Source of the DNA: Streptomyces massasporeus | GTDB lineage: Bacteria > Actinomycetota > Actinomycetes > Streptomycetales > Streptomycetaceae | Reading direction: 5' to 3' | DNA length: 64,000 bases | Assembly: GCF_014648995.1 (NCBI RefSeq) | Contig: NZ_BMSE01000017.1 | Coordinates: 62,001 to 126,000, forward strand | Part shown: positions 18,490 to 30,025 of the stretch, piece after piece | Numbering within the stretch: position 1 is the first letter of the stretch | Layout of the letters: each line of letters starts with the position of its first letter | Made by a program: the position numbers and the translations under genes | Notes under the pieces: generated by a model | What the model saw: only the letters and a program-made list of their open reading frames with translations | Database searches by the model: none | Told to the model about the DNA's origin: nothing

Positions 18490-18867
18490 TCAGCGCGCCG
18501 CCGTGGCAGCCCGCAGACGGACGTCCGCGCGGCGCTGGGCGTCCGCGTCGTCCTCCGCCTTCGCGCGCTCGAGCTCCTGCTCCGCGCGCTGGACATCGAT
18601 CTCGTCCGACAGCTCGGCGACCTCCGCCAGGAGGGAGAGCTTGTCGTCCGCGAACGAGATGAATCCGCCGTGCACAGCGGCGACGACCGTCCCGCCCTCG
18701 CTCGTACGGATGGTCACCGGGCCCGACTCCAGCACACCGAGCAGCGGCTGGTGACCGGGCATGACGCCGATGTCGCCGGACGTGGTGCGCGCGACGACCA
18801 GGGTGGCCTGGCCGGACCAGACCTCACGGTCGGCCGCGACCAACGCGACGTGCAGCTCAGCAGCCAA
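18490..18867 (-). CDS. atpC: F1Fo ATP synthase epsilon subunit
   Basis: This is the 125-residue central-stalk subunit that links gamma to the c-ring and can inhibit hydrolysis. The N-terminal beta sandwich (LHVALVAADREVWSGQA, GDIGVMPGHQPLLG) and C-terminal two-helix part (DEIDVQRAEQELERAKAE) are both present. The TTG start has a GAGGAG ribosome-binding site. It is the last gene of the operon, 111 bp after atpD, and is followed by a strong terminator. Confidence 0.95.
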   Translation of the reverse strand: MAAELHVALVAADREVWSGQATLVVARTTSGDIGVMPGHQPLLGVLESGPVTIRTSEGGTVVAAVHGGFISFADDKLSLLAEVAELSDEIDVQRAEQELERAKAEDDADAQRRADVRLRAATAAR

Positions 18868-18978
18868 GGGTGGCTCCTCGGGTCACCACCCGGCGGGAGT
18901 GCCGGGTGTTGGTTACAAGTCTAGTAGGCGTGACAGAGGGGGCGGGACGAACCCCGCCCCCTCCGACGAGCACGGGGC

Positions 18979-20415
<1,437 letters not shown>

Positions 20416-21333
20416 TTATCGGTCACTCCCCGCGGTCGCGTCGGCCAGGGCACTGGCGCCACCGACGATCTCGCTGATTTCCTGGGTGATTTCGGCCTGG
20501 CGGGCCTGGTTGGCAAGCCGGGTGAGCGTCTCGATGAGCTCTCCGGCGTTGTCGGTGGCCGACTTCATCGCTCGCCGCGTGGCGGCGTGCTTGGAGGCGG
20601 CCGACTGGAGCAGCGCGTTGTAGATGCGGCTCTCGACGTAGCGCGGCAGCAGGGCGTCGAGGACGTCCTCCGCCGAGGGCTCGAAGTCGAACAGCGGGAG
20701 GATCTCGCCCTTGGGCTTGGCCTCCGCCGCGACCTCGTCGAGGCTGAGCGGCAGCAGCCGCGCCTCGATCGCCGTCTGCGTCATCATCGACACGAACTCG
20801 GTGTAGACGATGTGGAGCTCGTCCACGCCGCCCTCGGCCGTCTCCGTCTCGATGGCCTCGATCAGCGGGGCCGCGACCTTCTTGGCGTCCGCGTACGACG
20901 GCTCGTCGGTGAAGCCCGTGAACGACTCCGCGATCTTGCGCTCGCGGAAGTTGTAGTGGGCGACACCGCGGCGGCCGACGATGTAGCTGACGACCTCCTT
21001 GCCCTCGGCCTCGAGCTGCGCCGTGAGCTTCTCCGCGGCCTTGATGGCGTTGGAGTTGAAGGCGCCGGCCAGCCCGCGGTCGCTCGTGAGGAGCAGGACC
21101 GCGGCGCGGGTCGGGTTCTCCGGCTCAGTCGTGAGCGGGTGCTTGGTGTTGGATCCGCCGGCGACCGCCGTGACCGCCCGGGTGAGCTCGGTCGCGTACG
21201 GGGTGGAGGCCGCCACCTTGCGCTGCGCCTTGACGACGCGCGAGGCGGCGATCATCTCCATCGCCTTGGTGATCTTCTTGGTCGCGGTGACGGATCGGAT
21301 GCGACGCTTGTAGACCCGGAGCTGGGCTCCCAT
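20416..21333 (-). CDS. atpG: F1Fo ATP synthase gamma subunit
   Basis: This is the 305-residue rotor shaft. The N-terminal helix [20 protein letters not shown] and C-terminal helix [12 protein letters not shown]-type motif ([20 protein letters not shown]) are present. It includes an actinobacterial insertion in the middle compared with the roughly 287-residue E. coli protein. The TAA stop, rare in this genome, immediately precedes atpD. Confidence 0.96.
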   Translation of the reverse strand: MGAQLRVYKRRIRSVTATKKITKAMEMIAASRVVKAQRKVAASTPYATELTRAVTAVAGGSNTKHPLTTEPENPTRAAVLLLTSDRGLAGAFNSNAIKAAEKLTAQLEAEGKEVVSYIVGRRGVAHYNFRERKIAESFTGFTDEPSYADAKKVAAPLIEAIETETAEGGVDELHIVYTEFVSMMTQTAIEARLLPLSLDEVAAEAKPKGEILPLFDFEPSAEDVLDALLPRYVESRIYNALLQSAASKHAATRRAMKSATDNAGELIETLTRLANQARQAEITQEISEIVGGASALADATAGSDR

Positions 21334-21353
21334 GAGTCAGGTCCCTTCCGTCG

Positions 21354-22943
21354 TCACTTACCGGCAGCCGGGGTGTCCTCGCCGAGCAGCTTGCCGTCGG
21401 CGGTCTCGAACTGCTTCTTGAACTCCACGATGGCGTCGGCGACGGCCTGGAGGGTGTCGTCGGACATCTTGCCGCCCTCGCGGATGGAGGTCATCAGGCC
21501 CTGCTCCTTGCGGTGCAGGTACTCCAGCAGCTCCTTCTCGAAGCGGCGGATGTCGACGACGGGGACGTCGTCCATCTTGCCGGTGGTGCCGGCCCAGACG
21601 GAGACGACCTGGTCCTCGGTGGCCATCGGCTGGTACTGCGCCTGCTTCAGCAGCTCGACCATGCGCTGACCACGCTCCAGCTGCGCCTTGGACGCGGCGT
21701 CCAGGTCGGAACCGAAGGCGGCGAACGCCTCCAGCTCACGGAACTGGGCGAGGTCCACGCGCAGACGGCCGGAGACCTGCTTCATCGCCTTGTGCTGGGC
21801 GGAACCACCGACGCGGGAGACGGAGATACCGACGTTCAGCGCGGGGCGCTGACCGGCGTTGAACAGGTCCGACTCCAGGAAGCACTGGCCGTCGGTGATG
21901 GAGATGACGTTGGTCGGGATGAACGCCGAGACGTCGTTGGCCTTCGTCTCGACGATCGGCAGACCGGTCATCGAGCCGGCACCCATCTCGTCGGAGAGCT
22001 TGGCGCAGCGCTCCAGCAGACGGGAGTGCAGGTAGAAGACGTCACCCGGGTAGGCCTCACGGCCCGGCGGGCGGCGCAGCAGCAGCGACACGGCGCGGTA
22101 GGCGTCGGCCTGCTTCGACAGGTCGTCGAAGATGATCAGGACGTGCTTGCCCTGGTACATCCAGTGCTGGCCGATGGCCGAACCGGTGTACGGCGCCAGG
22201 TACTTGAAGCCGGCCGGGTCGGACGCCGGGGCGGCGACGATGGTCGTGTACTCCAGCGCGCCGGCCTCCTCCAGAGCGCCGCGCACACCGGCGATCGTGG
22301 AGCCCTTCTGGCCGATGGCGACGTAGATGCAGCGGACCTGCTTGTTCGGGTCGCCCGTACGCCAGTTGTCGCGCTGGTTGATGATCGTGTCGACGGCCAG
22401 GGCGGTCTTGCCGGTCTGGCGGTCACCGATGATCAGCTGACGCTGGCCACGGCCGATCGGAGTCATCGCGTCGACGGCCTTGTAGCCCGTCTCCATCGGC
22501 TCGTGCACCGACTTGCGGACCATGACGCCCGGGGCCTGCAGCTCCAGGGCGCGGCGGTCCTCGGTCTCGATCTCGCCGAGGCCGTCGATCGGGTTGCCGA
22601 GGGGGTCCACCACGCGGCCGAGGTAGCCCTCGCCCACCGCGACGGAGAGAACCTCACCGGTGCGGGAGACCGGCTGACCCTCCTCGATGCCGCTGAACTC
22701 ACCGAGGACGACGCAGCCGATCTCGCGCTCCTCGAGGTTGAGGGCGAGACCGAGGCTGCCGTCCTCGAACTTCAGCAGCTCGTTGGCCATGACCGAGGGC
22801 AGGCCCTCGACCTTCGCGATGCCGTCACCGGCGAAGGTGACCGTACCGACCTCCTCGCGCGAGGCCGCGTCCGGCTTGTACGCCTGGACGAAGTTCTCCA
22901 GCGCGTCCCGGATCTCCTCCGGCCGGATCGTGAGCTCCGCCAT
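21354..22943 (-). CDS. atpA: F1Fo ATP synthase alpha subunit
   Basis: This is the 529-residue nucleotide-binding, non-catalytic F1 subunit. The P-loop [13 protein letters not shown] is intact, as are the Arg-finger region [10 protein letters not shown]-type segment ([15 protein letters not shown]) and the start [18 protein letters not shown]. The frame stays open upstream through a repeat hairpin, but the ATG at 22943 is where homology begins and it follows AGGGAA. It is preceded by a 126-bp gap after atpH that carries the repeat element. Confidence 0.96.
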   Translation of the reverse strand: MAELTIRPEEIRDALENFVQAYKPDAASREEVGTVTFAGDGIAKVEGLPSVMANELLKFEDGSLGLALNLEEREIGCVVLGEFSGIEEGQPVSRTGEVLSVAVGEGYLGRVVDPLGNPIDGLGEIETEDRRALELQAPGVMVRKSVHEPMETGYKAVDAMTPIGRGQRQLIIGDRQTGKTALAVDTIINQRDNWRTGDPNKQVRCIYVAIGQKGSTIAGVRGALEEAGALEYTTIVAAPASDPAGFKYLAPYTGSAIGQHWMYQGKHVLIIFDDLSKQADAYRAVSLLLRRPPGREAYPGDVFYLHSRLLERCAKLSDEMGAGSMTGLPIVETKANDVSAFIPTNVISITDGQCFLESDLFNAGQRPALNVGISVSRVGGSAQHKAMKQVSGRLRVDLAQFRELEAFAAFGSDLDAASKAQLERGQRMVELLKQAQYQPMATEDQVVSVWAGTTGKMDDVPVVDIRRFEKELLEYLHRKEQGLMTSIREGGKMSDDTLQAVADAIVEFKKQFETADGKLLGEDTPAAGK

Positions 22944-22981
22944 CTGGGTTCCCTGCTCTCCTTGTTGGGCCCGAAGTTTCA

Positions 22982-23021
22982 CTTTGGGGGTCTGGGGGCG
23001 ACCCCCAGGATTCTTCTGCAC
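22982..23021 (-). repeat. Repeat hairpin between atpH and atpA
   Basis: Read leftward: GTGCAGAAGAATCC, then TGGGGGTCGCCCCCA hairpin, then GACCCCCAAAG. The same arrangement recurs at the 5' end of prmC (31582-31621). The hairpin lies inside the atp operon and could affect relative atpH/atpA expression. Confidence 0.6.
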
Positions 23022-23069
23022 GGCCCAACCAGGGCCGTCGTAAGTACGTACTGCCTATTGAGTTGCTGC

Positions 23070-23885
23070 TCAGCCGGCGAGCCGGCGGCTGGCGTCCTCG
23101 ATGCGGTCCGCGAGGGAGCCGTTGATGACCTCGTCACCGACCTGCACCCGGATACCGCCGAGGACCTCGGGGTCCACGTCCAGGTTGAGGTGCATCCGGC
23201 GGCCGTAGAGCTTCGCGAGGGCGTCGCCCAGGCGCTGCTTCTGCGGGTCGCTCAGCGGTACCGCCGAGGTCACGATGGCGACCATGCGGTCCCGGCGTTC
23301 GGCGGCGAGCTTGGACAGGGACTCGAGTCCCGTCTCCAGGCTACGTCCCCGCGGCGCGGTCACAAGGCGCGTGACCAGACGCTCGGTGGCCGACTGGGCC
23401 CTGCCGCCGAGCAGGCTGCGCAGCAGCTCGCTCTTGGCCGAGGTGGTGGCCTTGCGGTCGGTCAGCGCGGCCCGCAGCTCGGTGCTGCCGGAGACGATCC
23501 GGCCGAACCGGAACAGCTCGTCCTCGACGTCGTCGAGCTTGCCGGCCTGCTGCGCGGCGGTGAGGTCGGCGGTGTCGGCCAGCACCTCCAGGGCGTCCAC
23601 CAGGTCGCGCGACTGCGACCAGCGGGAGCGCACCATGCCGGCCACCAGGTCGGCGGCAGGGCCGCTGACCTGGGTGCCGAGCAGGCGCTGGGCCAGCTCT
23701 GCCTTGGCCTCTGCGGCCTGCGCCGGGTCGGTGAGGACCCGACGCAGCGACACCTCGCGGTCGAGCAGCGCGGTGACGGCGGCCAGCTCGTCGGCGAGCG
23801 AAGCCGCGTTCACGGACGTCGAGTCCGTCAGCGCGTCGAGACGCTCACGTGCGGCTGCCAGGGCCTCGCGGCTCGCTCCGTTCAT
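23070..23885 (-). CDS. atpH: F1Fo ATP synthase delta subunit
   Basis: This is the 271-residue stator subunit joining F1 to subunit b. It is longer than the roughly 177-residue E. coli protein because of the actinobacterial N-terminal extension. The family C-terminus is clear (LDVDPEVLGGIRVQVGDEVINGS, then ASRRL). The ATG overlaps the atpF stop by 4 bp. Confidence 0.95.
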   Translation of the reverse strand: MNGASREALAAARERLDALTDSTSVNAASLADELAAVTALLDREVSLRRVLTDPAQAAEAKAELAQRLLGTQVSGPAADLVAGMVRSRWSQSRDLVDALEVLADTADLTAAQQAGKLDDVEDELFRFGRIVSGSTELRAALTDRKATTSAKSELLRSLLGGRAQSATERLVTRLVTAPRGRSLETGLESLSKLAAERRDRMVAIVTSAVPLSDPQKQRLGDALAKLYGRRMHLNLDVDPEVLGGIRVQVGDEVINGSLADRIEDASRRLAG

Positions 23886-24430
23886 CGCCCGGCCTCGGCC
23901 TTCTCCTCGAGCTCGTCGAGGAACCGGTCGATCACGCGGCTCTGGCGGGCGTGGTCCTCGAGGGACTCCCCGACGAGCTTGCCGGCCAGGTCGGTGGCGA
24001 GCTTGCCGACGTCCTGGCGCAGCGCGGAAGCGGCGGCCTTGCGGTCGGCCTCGATCTGGGAGTGGCCGGCGGCGACGATCTCCTCGCGCTGACGCTGGCC
24101 CTCGGCCCGCATCTCGGCGATGAGCGTGGCACCCTGCTCCTGCGCCTCCTGGCGCAGGCGCGCGGCCTCGTGCCGGGCCTCGGCGAGCTGTGCCTTGTAC
24201 TGCTCAAGGACGCTCTGGGCCTCGACCTTCATGGTCTCGGCCTCTTCGATACCGCCTTCGATCGCCGCGCGGCGCTCCTCCAGAACCTTGTTGATGTTCG
24301 GAAGCAGCTTCTTCCAGAAGAAGAAGAACACGATGGCGAAGGCGATGGTGCCGATGAGCAGCTCGGGGCCCGGAGGAATAAGCGGGTTCTGCTTCTCCTC
24401 GGCCGCCAGCTGCACCAGGTTGGCGATCAC
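23882..24430 (-). CDS. atpF: F1Fo ATP synthase subunit b
   Basis: This is the 182-residue peripheral stalk. One N-terminal membrane segment (LIGTIAFAIVFFFFWKKLLP) is followed by a long charged coiled-coil helix rich in Ala, Glu, Gln and Arg. The GTG start at 24430 has a GGAAGG ribosome-binding site. It overlaps atpH by 4 bp. Confidence 0.95.
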   Translation of the reverse strand: MIANLVQLAAEEKQNPLIPPGPELLIGTIAFAIVFFFFWKKLLPNINKVLEERRAAIEGGIEEAETMKVEAQSVLEQYKAQLAEARHEAARLRQEAQEQGATLIAEMRAEGQRQREEIVAAGHSQIEADRKAAASALRQDVGKLATDLAGKLVGESLEDHARQSRVIDRFLDELEEKAEAGR

Positions 24431-24474
24431 ATCAGTGCCTTCCGTTGAAAGGTTTCGATCGTCCCGAACGTCTC

Positions 24475-24780
<306 letters not shown>

Positions 24781-25599
24781 TCAGTGATGCTCGGCGAGAG
24801 CGCCCTGGACGTATGTGCAGGCGAGGAGTACGAAGACGTACGCCTGGACGGCCTGCACGAAAAGCTCGAAGACGATCATGACCGTGGCCATGACGAAGGA
24901 GACACCGGCCGCCGGGATCATCCAGCTGTTCAGCAGGTACCAGGACGCGACGGTGAACATGACCAGCATCAGGTGGCCGGCGAACATGTTGGCGAACAGT
25001 CGCACCGCGTGCGTGAACGGGCGGACGAGCAGGTTCGAGAAGAACTCGATGACCATCACGAGCGGCAGCACCGGGCCGAGCGACTTGTCGTAGCCGGTGA
25101 CGTTCTTGAAGAACCCGACGAAGCCGTGGCGCTTGAAGGTCAGTCCGACCCACGTCACGTACACCACCGCGGCCAGGACGGCCGGGTAGGCGATGATCGA
25201 CGACACCGGGAACTGCGCGAGCGGGATCACGGACCAGATGTTCATGATCCAGATGAAGAAGAACAGCGAGACCATCAGGGGGACGTACTTCTCGCCCTCC
25301 TTCTTGCCGAGGGTCTCGTAGACGATGCCGCGGCGGACGAAGTCGTATCCGGCCTCGCCGACCATCTGCAGCTTGCCCGGCACCACCTTGGCCTTGCCGA
25401 AGGCCGCCCAGAAGAAGCCGATGACAACGATGGTGGTGATGATGGCGAGCAGCATCACCTTGTTGAACTCGTACCCCCCGACGGTGCCAATCGGCTTGAA
25501 GAGGAACGAGTGCAGGCCCGGAGCCGGAAAACCACACCCGTTGTCGGACATGATCCGACAGCTCCAGTCAAAGGCGAGCTGGGTCTGGTCAGCACTCAC
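24781..25599 (-). CDS. atpB: F1Fo ATP synthase subunit a
   Basis: This is the 272-residue Fo channel subunit with about six membrane segments. The essential Arg lies in PFTHAVRLFANMFAGH, and the last helix contains FELFVQAVQAYVF. The GTG at 25599 is chosen for its AAGGAG ribosome-binding site; the longer frame is less likely. Confidence 0.95.
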   Translation of the reverse strand: MSADQTQLAFDWSCRIMSDNGCGFPAPGLHSFLFKPIGTVGGYEFNKVMLLAIITTIVVIGFFWAAFGKAKVVPGKLQMVGEAGYDFVRRGIVYETLGKKEGEKYVPLMVSLFFFIWIMNIWSVIPLAQFPVSSIIAYPAVLAAVVYVTWVGLTFKRHGFVGFFKNVTGYDKSLGPVLPLVMVIEFFSNLLVRPFTHAVRLFANMFAGHLMLVMFTVASWYLLNSWMIPAAGVSFVMATVMIVFELFVQAVQAYVFVLLACTYVQGALAEHH

Positions 25600-25824
25600 C
25601 ACGGGCTCCTTCGGCGTGACGCATGGGTACGGCAACCTCGTTGTGTCGGCGCGGCACGGAGCCGCGGTTCGGCACGGGACTGGTGTTACGGATGTGGGGG
25701 CGGCTGGGGGGCATCTCGCCTCGCGATGGAGCAGGCGTCAGCTCAGATGCCCGCGCCCGCGATGCCGCAGTTGGCACCGGACGATAGCAGGAGATCTCAT
25801 GCCTCTTTATCCCGGCCCTATCCC

Positions 25825-26262
25825 TCACGACGAGTGCCCCGACTTTTCGGGCTTCTCGCCCTTCGTCGAATCGGGCTCGACGTAAAGGATCTTGGCCTTC
25901 ATGTGGGCACGCGTCTGTGCGGCGATCCAAGCGAGGGTGCCGACAACAAGCGTGATGGCAAAGGCCTTGGGGTTGAACAGCGTCGTGTTCTTGAACGCGG
26001 CGACGAAGATGAACAGCAGCAGAATCTGCGCCGCGTAGAGCATGAGGCCCATCGCCTGGAACAGGTGCGGAAGCGATTTGGCAGTGCGCTGCAAGACATA
26101 GAGGCCGATCCCCATGAAGAGGATCACAATGAGTGTTGCGACGACCGCCCCGATCGCTCCCTTGCCACCGGCGACCACACCACTGACGACGGCGGCAACA
26201 GCACCGACGGCGGCCGTGGGGACGGCAGCCTGGGCCAGGATCCGGGCGTCATTGGACGGCAT
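25825..26262 (-). CDS. atpI: AtpI-like membrane protein heading the ATP synthase operon
   Basis: This is a 145-residue protein with four hydrophobic segments and a charged C-terminal tail (EPDSTKGEKPEKSGHSS). It occupies the position of AtpI, a small protein involved in c-ring assembly or Mg2+ supply. The sequence is too variable to assign by motif, so the call rests on position, size and topology. A 225-bp gap to atpB holds no gene. Confidence 0.8.
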   Translation of the reverse strand: MPSNDARILAQAAVPTAAVGAVAAVVSGVVAGGKGAIGAVVATLIVILFMGIGLYVLQRTAKSLPHLFQAMGLMLYAAQILLLFIFVAAFKNTTLFNPKAFAITLVVGTLAWIAAQTRAHMKAKILYVEPDSTKGEKPEKSGHSS

Positions 26263-26559
26263 GGCGGCAACTCCGCTTTCGCAGGGGGCAGGGGTGTCGT
26301 CATGGACGAGCGTAGTCCCGGGCTGAGTGGAGACCTCACACCAATGGACCGTCGCACTGCGGTCCTTCGGCTCTATCCGGGGGTTCTCGTGAACCGTATC
26401 ACAAACTATTTGATGCAGTCTTTACCTGAAGGTGTGCGGACTCTCACACATGAGAGTGAACCTGCGCGTCTGAGCGAGAACAGTGCCGACATGTCTGATA
26501 TTGGGATGCTTCGCACCCCCATCGCAACCCCACGACTTGGCAATGCTCTAGTCAGATTC
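26263..26559 (-). promoter_or_regulatory. Region upstream of the atp operon
   Basis: This 297-bp region has no gene and is richer in A/T than its surroundings. A leftward promoter-like pair is visible: -35 TTCAGG (26425-26430), 16-bp spacer, -10 TAGTTT (26403-26408). An ACTCTCA/TGAGAGT hairpin with a 4-base loop is at 26440-26457. Both assignments are tentative. Confidence 0.35.
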
Positions 26560-27906
26560 TTACCTTGTCCCCGCCTTGCGCCGATCGGCCAGACGCGAAC
26601 GGGGTCCGATGGCGGTCGCCCCGTTGACGCCGGAAACCCCGGACACCACGGGCGTGCGGTTCTCGGCCCCGGCCGCAGCGGGCTGGTCCGCCGTCGACGC
26701 CGGGGTGGAGGCCTCGGGTGAGAGGGCCGCGACCGCGCCGCGACGCCGGTAGCGCGGCGGCACGAAGCGCTCCATCCAGCGCGGGGCGCGCGGCGTGAAG
26801 CGCGGCAGCAGAAGCAGGAGCAGCCCGATCGCGCTCAGGAACACCACACCCAGCACGATCCACATGGACGCCGAGTTGACCGAGTAGGCGAGCGCGCCGA
26901 AGGCGATCAGCGCCGACCAGAAGTACATGATCAGCACCGCGCGGCTGTGCGAGTGGCCGATCTCCAGGAGCCGGTGGTGCAGGTGGCCGCGGTCGGCGGC
27001 GAACGGGGACTGGCCCCGCCAGGTGCGGCGCACGATCGCCAGGATGAGGTCGGCGGCCGGCACCGCGATGATCGTCAGCGGCAGCAGCAGCGGGATGTAG
27101 ACGGGGACCGTCTGGTGCACGGCCTCCTTCTCGGACCCCACGTACAGGTTGAGCGCGTCCGGGTCGACCTGGCCCGTGACGGAGATCGCGCCGGCGGCCA
27201 GGACCAGGCCGATCAGCATCGAGCCCGAGTCGCCCATGAAGATCCGCGCCGGGTGCATGTTGTGCGGCAGGAAGCCCAGGCACATACCCATCAGGATCGC
27301 CGAGAAGAGAGTGGCCGGAGCGGCGGCCTCGATGCCGTACGAGTACCAGATGCGGTAGGCGTACAGGAAGAACGCCGTGGCCGCGATGCAGACCATGCCC
27401 GCCGCGAGGCCGTCCAGGCCGTCGACGAAGTTGACCGCGTTGATGGTGATGACGACCAGCGCGACCGTGAGCAGGGTGCCCTGCCACTGGGTGAGCGCGA
27501 CCGAGCCGACGCCCGGGACCGGCAGCCACAGGATCGTCAGACCTTGCACGACCATCACGCCCGCGGCGATCATCTGGCCGCCCAGCTTGATCAGGGCGTC
27601 GATCTCGAACTTGTCGTCCAGCACCCCGATCAACCAGATCAGGGCCGCTCCGGACAGCAGCGCCCGGGGTTCGTTCGACGTCTCGAAGACCTGGTTGAGG
27701 TTGGTCAGGTGGTCGGCGACCAGCAGGCCCGCGCACAGACCGAAGAACATCGCGATACCGCCGAGGCGCGGAGTGGGCTCCCGGTGCACGTCACGTGCCC
27801 GGATCTCCGGCATCGCTCCGGCCACGATCGCGAACTTCCGTACCGGCCCTGTCAGCAGATACGTCACCGCGGCCGTGATGCAGAGCGTCAGGAGGTATTC
27901 ACGCAC
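26560..27906 (-). CDS. wecA: Undecaprenyl/decaprenyl-phosphate N-acetylglucosamine-1-phosphate transferase
   Basis: This is a 448-residue polytopic enzyme of the MraY/WecA superfamily that starts lipid-linked glycan synthesis (teichoic acid or arabinogalactan-type linker). About 11 membrane segments are visible. The catalytic motifs WLIGVLDDKFEID, NAVNFVDGLDG, RIFMGDSGSMLIG and DRGHLHHRLLEIGHS are intact. The C-terminal 70 residues are disordered. The GTG at 27906 (MREYLLTL) has a GGGGAAG ribosome-binding site. The same gene lies beside the atp operon in Mycobacterium (Rv1302). Confidence 0.9.
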   Translation of the reverse strand: MREYLLTLCITAAVTYLLTGPVRKFAIVAGAMPEIRARDVHREPTPRLGGIAMFFGLCAGLLVADHLTNLNQVFETSNEPRALLSGAALIWLIGVLDDKFEIDALIKLGGQMIAAGVMVVQGLTILWLPVPGVGSVALTQWQGTLLTVALVVITINAVNFVDGLDGLAAGMVCIAATAFFLYAYRIWYSYGIEAAAPATLFSAILMGMCLGFLPHNMHPARIFMGDSGSMLIGLVLAAGAISVTGQVDPDALNLYVGSEKEAVHQTVPVYIPLLLPLTIIAVPAADLILAIVRRTWRGQSPFAADRGHLHHRLLEIGHSHSRAVLIMYFWSALIAFGALAYSVNSASMWIVLGVVFLSAIGLLLLLLPRFTPRAPRWMERFVPPRYRRRGAVAALSPEASTPASTADQPAAAGAENRTPVVSGVSGVNGATAIGPRSRLADRRKAGTR

Positions 27907-28035
27907 GGGCTTCCCCACAGGTCTCGCTGGCCATCTCAGCCCCACACCCTAGCGATGCGCGCATATGAGTGGGGACTTCCGGGTAGCGACGATGGTTGCA
28001 CGAGTGGCTGTGCACCCTGATGCGCTTACCCCGAC

Positions 28036-29274
28036 TCAAGCGGGATACGGCGGAAATCGACCGGCCAGCTCCCGAACATCTTCACGGGCTCTCGAGGTCT
28101 CCGTCACGCCCCGCAGCACCCCGGTGAGCAGCTCGGCGATCCGGACCATCTCCGCCTCGCCCATGCCCTGCGTGGTGATCGCGGCCGTGCCGAGCCTGAG
28201 TCCCCGGGCGTCGCCGTGCGGCAGCGCACAACAGTCCATGACCAGGCCCGCCGCGGCCAGACGGCCCCGGGCGGTGCGTCCGTCGACGCCGAGCGGCGCC
28301 GGGTCGGCGGTGATCAGATGGGTGTCCGTGCCGCCCGTGGTGACGACCATGCCCGCCGCGGCCAGCCGGGCCGCCAGAACCCGCGCGTTCGCCACCACCT
28401 GATGGGCGTACGCGGCGAACGCCGGTGTTGCCGCCTCCCCGAACGCGACCGCCTTGGCGGCGATGGTGTGCATCTGCGCACCACCCTGTGTGAAAGGGAA
28501 CACGGCCCGGTCGACCCGCTCGGCGAGCTCCGCGCGGCACAGGATCATGCCGCCGCGCGGGCCCCGCAGCACCTTGTGGGTGGTCCCACAGACGATGTCC
28601 GCGTACGGCACCGGATTCGGGGCCGCTCCCCCGGCGACGAGGCCGAGGGGGTGCGCGGCGTCCGCGATGAGGTACGCGCCCACCTCGTCGGCGACCTCGC
28701 GGAAGAACGCGTAGTCGATGTGCCGGGGGTAGGCGATCGAGCCGCACACGATCGCCTTGGGCCGGCGCGTGCGGGCCAGCGTGCGCACCTGCTCGTGGTC
28801 GATGAACCCGGACTCGGCCTCCACGCCGTATCCGACGAAGTCGAACCAGCGGCCGGAGAAGTTGGCGGGCGAACCGTGCGTGAGGTGCCCGCCGTGGGGC
28901 AGGCCGAGCGCGAGGACGGTGTCGCCGGGGCGGAGCAGGGCGGCGTAGGCGGCGAGCACCGCCGAAGAGCCCGAATGCGCCTGGACGTTGGCGTGGTCGG
29001 CGCCGAACAGTGCCGTGGCCCGGTCGACCGCGACGCGTTCGGCGACGTCGACGATCTCGCAGCCGCCGTGGTGCCGCGCCCCCGGGTAGCCCTCGGCGTA
29101 CTTGTTGGCGAGGGGGGACCCGAGCGCGGCCAGCACGGCCGGGGACGTGAAGTTCTCGGCGGCGATCAGCTGGAGCGTCGTCGACTGCCGCTCCCGCTCC
29201 CCGAGCAGGATGTCGGCGAGCTCGGGGTCCTGGCGGCGCAGGACGTCGGCCTCGATGGCAGGGGTGACCGTCAT
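28036..29274 (-). CDS. glyA: Serine hydroxymethyltransferase
   Basis: This is a 412-residue PLP enzyme that converts serine plus tetrahydrofolate to glycine plus methylene-THF. Signature segments are NKYAEGYPGARHHGGCEIVD near the N-terminus and the PLP-lysine loop VCGTTHKVLRGPRGG. The substrate residues in the HSGSSAVLAAY region are somewhat unlike the housekeeping GlyA. Streptomyces usually carry more than one glyA, so this may be the secondary copy. Its position among translation and envelope genes is conserved in the genus. Confidence 0.9.
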   Translation of the reverse strand: MTVTPAIEADVLRRQDPELADILLGERERQSTTLQLIAAENFTSPAVLAALGSPLANKYAEGYPGARHHGGCEIVDVAERVAVDRATALFGADHANVQAHSGSSAVLAAYAALLRPGDTVLALGLPHGGHLTHGSPANFSGRWFDFVGYGVEAESGFIDHEQVRTLARTRRPKAIVCGSIAYPRHIDYAFFREVADEVGAYLIADAAHPLGLVAGGAAPNPVPYADIVCGTTHKVLRGPRGGMILCRAELAERVDRAVFPFTQGGAQMHTIAAKAVAFGEAATPAFAAYAHQVVANARVLAARLAAAGMVVTTGGTDTHLITADPAPLGVDGRTARGRLAAAGLVMDCCALPHGDARGLRLGTAAITTQGMGEAEMVRIAELLTGVLRGVTETSRAREDVRELAGRFPPYPA

Positions 29275-29344
29275 GGTGGGCTCCGGGCGTCGACGGTGAC
29301 ACGTACGACCAATGTAGGCCCGGGGCCTGCGGAGCGCTCGGCTG

Positions 29345-30025
29345 TTACGTCTTTGCGGGGACGCCGGTGAGGGCCGTGACGACCGGATCGAGTGCCTGGT
29401 GTATCTCGTCCCCGATGGAACGGAAGAACGTCAGGGGCGCGCCGTAGGGGTCGTAGACCTCGTCCGCCTCGGCGGTGGGAGCGAGCAGCCACCCGCGTAG
29501 AGCGGCCGCGGCGCGGACCAGGGCACGCGCGCGGAGGACCACGCCCTCCTCCAGGGGCGGCAGGGTCGCCGGGTCGATGGCCTTGACCAGGCGGGTGAAC
29601 TCCTTGAGCGTGAAGGTGCGCAGGCCCGCCGAGTGCCCCATGGAGATGACCTGCGCCCGATGGTCCCGGGTCGCGGTCAGCACCAGGTCGGCGCGGATCA
29701 CGTGCTCGTCGAGGAGCTCGCGCCCGGTGAAGCCGGAGGCGTCCGCGCCGAAGTCGGCCAGGACGGTCTCCGCGTGGGACTCCATGGGCGCGCCCTCGTG
29801 GCCCCAGGTGCCGGCGCTCTCGACGATCAGCCCGCCGCCCAGGATCCCGAGCCGCTCCCGCACGGCATGGCGGGTCAGCCGCTCGGTGATGGGCGAGCGG
29901 CACACGTTGCCGGTGCTGACGTGGAGGATGCGGAAGCTGTCGCGCGGAAGTCCCACGAAGGTCGTCGTGATCTCCGCCGCGCTTTCCCCGTTGCCTATGC
30001 CACGCCCCGATCCAGGGGCCGTCAA
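29345..30025 (-). CDS. Low-molecular-weight protein-tyrosine-phosphatase-like protein with Ser in place of catalytic Cys
   Basis: This is a 226-residue LMW-PTP fold protein. The P-loop reads HVSTGNVCRSP (residues 35-45), where active enzymes have VCxGNxCRSP. The nucleophile Cys is therefore Ser37 (codon AGC), while the second Cys42, Arg43 and Ser44 remain. The general-acid region VYDPYG is also present. It could be an inactive phosphate-binding sensor. The TTG start overlaps the sua5 stop (TTGA) and is preceded by GAGGTGG. It lies between sua5 and glyA, next to a wecA-like gene, and in other bacteria such phosphatases act on tyrosine kinases of polysaccharide synthesis. Confidence 0.85.
   Translation of the reverse strand: MTAPGSGRGIGNGESAAEITTTFVGLPRDSFRILHVSTGNVCRSPITERLTRHAVRERLGILGGGLIVESAGTWGHEGAPMESHAETVLADFGADASGFTGRELLDEHVIRADLVLTATRDHRAQVISMGHSAGLRTFTLKEFTRLVKAIDPATLPPLEEGVVLRARALVRAAAALRGWLLAPTAEADEVYDPYGAPLTFFRSIGDEIHQALDPVVTALTGVPAKT

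Noticed and set aside
29275-29344. Glycine riboswitch near glyA
   Set aside because: The 70-bp gap upstream of glyA shows no glycine aptamer features.
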